Shown here in pieces: positions 60,285-64,000 of a stretch of DNA of 64,000 nucleotides. Origin of the DNA: Polytrichum commune (Eukaryota; Streptophyta; Polytrichopsida; Polytrichales; Polytrichaceae). The notes under the pieces were generated by a model. That model ran no database searches and was not told where the DNA came from. It saw nothing but the letters and a program-made list of their open reading frames with translations. Where the stretch lies: the NCBI GenBank assembly GCA_950295325.1, contig OX485803.1, positions 65,921,554-65,985,553 on the forward strand, in the 5' to 3' direction. Within the stretch, counting starts at the first letter, position 1, and the number at the start of each line of letters is the position of its first letter. A program made the position numbers and the translations under genes.

Positions 60285-62247
60285 ATGGCTGCGGAGTTTG
60301 AAGAATCGGTAGAAGAGCGGAAGGCGCGTCTGCGTGCGCTTCGTGCAGCGGCGGAGCTCTCGCTCGCTGCCGAAGAGGATGGTGCTTCCAATGGTGCGGT
60401 TGACGGGAATGGTCATCAGCAAGAGGCTGGAGAAGACACGTAAGTATTTTGATCTGCCTGCATTGTGTTGTCATGGTCTTTAGGTCAATACTTTCGTTAA
60501 GGGAAAGTCTGTCTTCGGCATCATTACATTCAGAATTTTACAGGAAGGTCTTTGGGAGAGACATACATGGGTTGCGAAAGCCAACTTGTTTTGGGATTGT
60601 CTCGCTGCAGTATAAATGGCAGTAATGCATTAGGGATTTACTGTCAATTTCCATGGTGATTTCCATGCTTTGTTTATGCTCGTTTGAAGAGTCAGCATTT
60701 GTTTTAAGTGGAACTCTAATTCTGGGTGAATGAGTCATATGTACTGAAAATTGAAATTCAGCAGATAAGTAGGTGGGGATTTTGGGTGGAATTAATACAT
60801 TGGACTGCTAAAGGCGTTGCTCACCTTGTAAACCAATTGGTTTGCAGAGTGGATATATTGAGGGTGTATAACTTAAAAAATCATGGGGGTTGGAGTTGTT
60901 TCAAACGATGACGGCATACTCAATGATTCGATTGCAGGGAAATGTCAGAGATGAGATTTCGTAACTACTTCCCAAGGGACGACGATTTGCAGAAGGCCAA
61001 ACATCCACCGCCTGTGATACCCAAGTTTGAGGATCCTGTAGCTACAGACCCCCTTCAGGTTGCTGGAGTCGAGGTAACCTTGGATTTTGCAATTTGGTAT
61101 ATTTTGTGCTGGTATGTGTGTGGCTCACGGTCTTTTGTTACGGCTTAACAGTTTGAAATACATTTTTACTTGTATTTGATATTCTGGTGCACGTTCTAAT
61201 GTGGTTGAGCGTCAAGTTAGATGGGGCAACAGAGGGCAGTCAGTTGTTTCTGAAAGTATGGAATTGTGTACTAATTTATGAGTACTTGGTTAGTGTGTCT
61301 GAAGTGAAATATATTTTCCAAATATCTTCCCCATGTGGGGCATTGTCCATGTTCAGTGTTTCTGAAGTGAAATATATCTTTCAAATACCCTGTCAGGAAT
61401 GGTTAGGTCAAGTGGGATGAAGCCCTGACAATTCTAGGTAAGTGTAGGACATGTCCTGAAGGCACTTCATAAATACCGTTTTAAACTCTTGTGGAATGTG
61501 CACATGTTTTATGTTTCATGTATTCCTTACATGATTTATGGAGTCTTTGCAAACATGTCAGTATTTTGTGTTTATATTGAGAACTCTCCTTGGCTCTTCA
61601 GGACCCAATTGTAAGTATTGCACCCAAGAAGCCAAACTGGGATCTTCGAAGGAATGTAGCCCAGAAGCTGGAAAAACTTGAGAAGCGTACACAAAAAGCT
61701 ATCATTGAGCTAATGAGTAAGTAACTCCTCAGGCAATAGACACTTCGTTATTACATGACATTGATCCTTGGATTGGGCTTATGAGCAAAACTTATAGTCA
61801 GTTTGCTATTGACCATTTTCAATCTGTTCCATGAACTCTAGGATGTTGGTATTTTTGAACATAAGTAAGTGTCTGTGCAGGACACGAGTCCTCCCTTCTC
61901 ACTCTACCTACCTCAGAACAGTTCACCAGTACAGCAAAATCAGATGGTGTTATGTTTCTCATTCTTTTTTTTAAACTTTTATTTCTGCCCACTTCAGTTT
62001 ATGTTGGTTTATCCTGTGTTTTTTAACTAAAAAGTGGCTGCATGAATTGTGTGCCGCTGAGTTGTAAGAGGTGGTCTGAAACGAGTGATGGCACATGATT
62101 TTGAACAAGGAGGCTACCTTGAGTGCTACAGTAAATGTGCGTACATATCTTGTTGCTTTTCTGATTTGACTGATTTGGGGTTTGTTTGAACCAGTGGAAG
62201 AGGAGAAGCTTCGGCAAGCTGAAGCTGCAGATGACATGGAAACTTAG
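60285..62247 (+). CDS. CCDC12: pre-mRNA splicing factor CCDC12/Cwf18
   Basis: Small spliceosomal protein of the Cwf18 family, a component of activated spliceosome (NTC-related) complexes in the nucleus. Four exons, 60285-60439, 60938-61073, 61602-61716 and 62195-62247, have clean splice sites (for example ATGA/GTAAGT after exon 3) and join in frame to 152 residues, the usual family size. The N-terminus is an Ala/Glu/Arg helix beginning MAAEFEESVEERKARLRAL. Exon 2 carries the conserved MRFRNYFPRD block, and exon 3 the family signature APKKPNWDLRRNVAQKLEKL followed by EKRTQKAIIELM. The start GCCATGG has an ideal context. The GC-rich 5' leader (about 60000-60284) begins right after the Harbinger-like MITE, so its promoter is squeezed into under 300 bp or overlaps the MITE. 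Confidence 0.92.
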
Positions 62248-62780
62248 AATCTGGGCTCCTTTCTCATCATTTGAGGCTGGTCCCAACTCCACTTCAGCAA
62301 AAGTTAACCAGGTGCATGGTTGATGATAAATCATTGTGATCACAAAATAGAGATCTTCTCTTGAACCCTGTGGGTTGAGCATCAAAGGAGTTCAGTGTGG
62401 TCTCACAGGGTTTTCATTTAGACCTAAAATGCCCTGTTGACAATGCTATTTCTCAGAAAATGCAGCATTAAACAGGCTGAAGAAATGAATATGTGCATAG
62501 GCAACTCAAGCAGAGACCAATTTGTGTGTCCAATGTACTCTTATCAAATTCAAATGCTTGGTCTACACTCTTGAGGCCAATTCCAAGATGGATTTTTGTT
62601 CTGGATTCCTCCTCTTTCCATCTTCATGACTTATTTGCCTGAAGTTTCAGTGCTTTCTACTCTCTGTGGTCCACCTGTATATTAAGTGCTTATCTTTGAG
62701 GTGCAAGTGAGTTTGAAGTGAAGCTTCGAACATGCTCTTTGGACCTGTAATTTATTAACTTTTTAGTCCAGCACAATATA
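62248..62780. other. CCDC12 3' flank
   Basis: No open frame of note; probable 3' untranslated sequence and spacer. No tandem copies of the coding end were seen, unlike the neighbouring genes. Confidence 0.4.
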
Positions 62781-62783
62781 TAT

Positions 62784-63007
62784 GGGGATTGTTAATTCAA
62801 CCACGTAGTTTGTTAAAACGACCACAGAGACGCATTGTGCGGTCACAGGACCTGTCAAATTTTGAACTTTCATTGCACACACAAACAGGAGCAAGGTATC
62901 AGCTTTTGCTTTCTCTTTCTTTACATTTCAACTTACAACAAGAATTGTTCATATTTTGACAGGTAATGTGACTGCACGACACATCTTTGTGGTTGTTTTA
63001 ACAATCC
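62784..63007. mobile_element. short TIR element, family GGGGATTGTTAAAT
   Basis: Left TTGTTAAAACGACCACAGAG and right complement TTGTTAAAACAACCACAAAG extend inward through CTGTCAAA..TGAAC. Related to 7266-7906. Target duplication not clear (TAT / ATC flanks). Confidence 0.5.
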
Positions 63008-63282
63008 ATCTCCTGGAGTTGATGTTGGAAATTTTGCCATGGTTCTTTATGTTGATATTTTTTGTGGAAAGCAAGAGTATGATGCTGTACCTACATCCTT
63101 TGTGAATCAGAAAGATGGTGACCTATGGCCGAACTTAACTTGTACAGTACAACCTGTACCCAATGTATTATATCAGAATACACAGAACCCACCTTGTTTC
63201 CTTACAGTCATAACCATGAGGTACCTACCTATCAGTTGTATCTACTTCTGGTACGCAACGTAACATGGTTTCAACACGTTTA

Positions 63283-63860
63283 TAAGGCAATGGAGAAACT
63301 GCACCACAATAATCTACACTGATCAGTCAAACATGTGTAGGTTTTTGAGACATACAATAACACAGAAAATTGTTTGTGCACAAAATCTCCCAAACATGGA
63401 TAGAAATTACGTGTAGCTCTGCATTGTTTCTTCCATCCGCTGATGTCACCTGTCTGCATCAAGTAATTGATGCTCACAAGGATGGAAAGCTCTAACCTAT
63501 TTGTTGACAGCAGTCTTGCTTGTGGCTGACTTTGGTCCAACATCTGCAGGTTTTTTTGATGAGCCTCATCAGGCAACGAAGAAACCACACCACAATAATT
63601 TGCACTGAATCAAACATGTGTATGTATTTGAGACATGCACAACACAGCAAATTGTTAATGTGCAAAATTTCCCAAAGATGGTTGGTATTATGTCTAGCCC
63701 TGCAACGTCTTCCATCTGCTGATGATGATTGAAACCTATCTGCATCAAGTGATTGATGCTGATCACAAGGATGGAGAGCTCTAACTTATTCCTTGACATC
63801 ATGTTTTGCTTGTGCTTGCGCTTGAAGTTGCTCCATCATCTGCAGGTTTCTTTGATGGGC
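63283..63860. repeat. ~288-bp tandem duplication of the 3' edge of the minus-strand gene
   Basis: Unit 1 (about 63574-63860) contains the last ~20 codons, stop and 3' flank of the gene ending at 63799. Unit 2 (about 63285-63573) repeats it with changes: AACCTGCAGATG, then TTAGAGCTTTCCATCCTTGTG, then the remaining flank in the same order. Confidence 0.75.
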
Positions 63861-64000
63861 CAACCTCCTCCTCGTCTTCATCATCACTGTCAATCACTTC
63901 AGTGAGAGCCAGCCTCTTCTCTGCAAACTCATTATCAAACTTTTTCTTCTGCAGGAGTTCGTTGTCTACTGTGTCAGGCTGCCAACTCACTTTCTTCCTG
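63799..64000 (-). CDS. C-terminal part of a protein phosphatase 1 inhibitor-3 (PPP1R11)-like protein, partial
   Basis: The gene enters from beyond the window; 66 residues are visible, ending at TGA (63799-63801). They begin RKKVSWQPDTVDNE, which matches the PP1-binding RVxF-type motif (KVxW) and DTVDNE signature of inhibitor-3, a conserved eukaryotic regulator of the PP1 catalytic subunit. An acidic Asp/Glu run follows at the distance expected from animal homologues, then a Ser/Ala/Thr tail. The Cys-rich segment (KCCCIY type) normally just after DTVDNE is absent: the aligned residues read KKKFDNEFAEKR, with no gap. The rest of the gene could change this view. The 3' edge is duplicated downstream. 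Confidence 0.5.
   Translation of the reverse strand, partial: RKKVSWQPDTVDNELLQKKKFDNEFAEKRLALTEVIDSDDEDEEEVGPSKKPADDGATSSASTSKT

Overview
The window is nuclear DNA from a land plant or close streptophyte relative. It contains intron-rich genes with GT-AG junctions, an organelle-targeted RecG helicase of plant type, a plant-style family-92 glycosyltransferase, and plant telomere-type motifs (AAACCCTAA). It also carries a dense load of plant transposons: a Ty3 chromovirus, a LINE, Mutator-like, PIF/Harbinger-like, pogo-like and hAT elements. I cannot name the species. Intron sizes (tens of bp to about 1.3 kb) and transposon density do not suggest a compact model genome.

Layout. 1-2.4 kb: tail of a decayed Ty3 chromovirus and a long terminal repeat (LTR). 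3.3-4.4 kb: LINE remnant. 4.4-7.9 kb: long-inverted-repeat Mutator-like element, pogo-like miniature inverted-repeat transposable element (MITE) and another terminal inverted repeat (TIR) element. 8.0-9.1 kb: small secreted glycine-rich protein gene (minus strand) with a repeat array at its 3' edge. 10-13.2 kb: AT-rich DNA with a second Mutator-like copy and a hAT MITE. 13.7-18.7 kb: broken hAT transposase split by a Harbinger-like element. 19-26 kb: transposon debris and simple repeats. 26.3-38.1 kb: RECG1, 19 coding exons. 38-46 kb: intergenic, with nested MITEs. 46.4-53 kb: GT92 glycosyltransferase gene with repeat arrays upstream, in its intron and over its 3' end. 54-60 kb: tandem repeats and nested MITEs. 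60.3-62.2 kb: CCDC12/Cwf18 splicing factor, four exons. 63.3-64 kb: C-terminal end of a minus-strand gene resembling protein phosphatase 1 inhibitor-3, with a duplicated 3' edge.

The real genes are unrelated and do not form a pathway: organellar DNA recombination/repair (RECG1), Golgi glycosylation (GT92), splicing (CCDC12), PP1 regulation and a cell-wall/secreted glycine-rich protein. The most unusual shared property is structural. Three of the five genes have the last stretch of coding sequence plus 3' flank copied in tandem as decaying units of about 200-290 bp. The first introns of RECG1 and GT92 carry similar three-copy arrays of 215-230 bp. I read this as recurrent local tandem duplication at gene edges rather than a new molecular machine. 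Exon models are built by eye from reading frame, splice consensus and family similarity; no searches were run.
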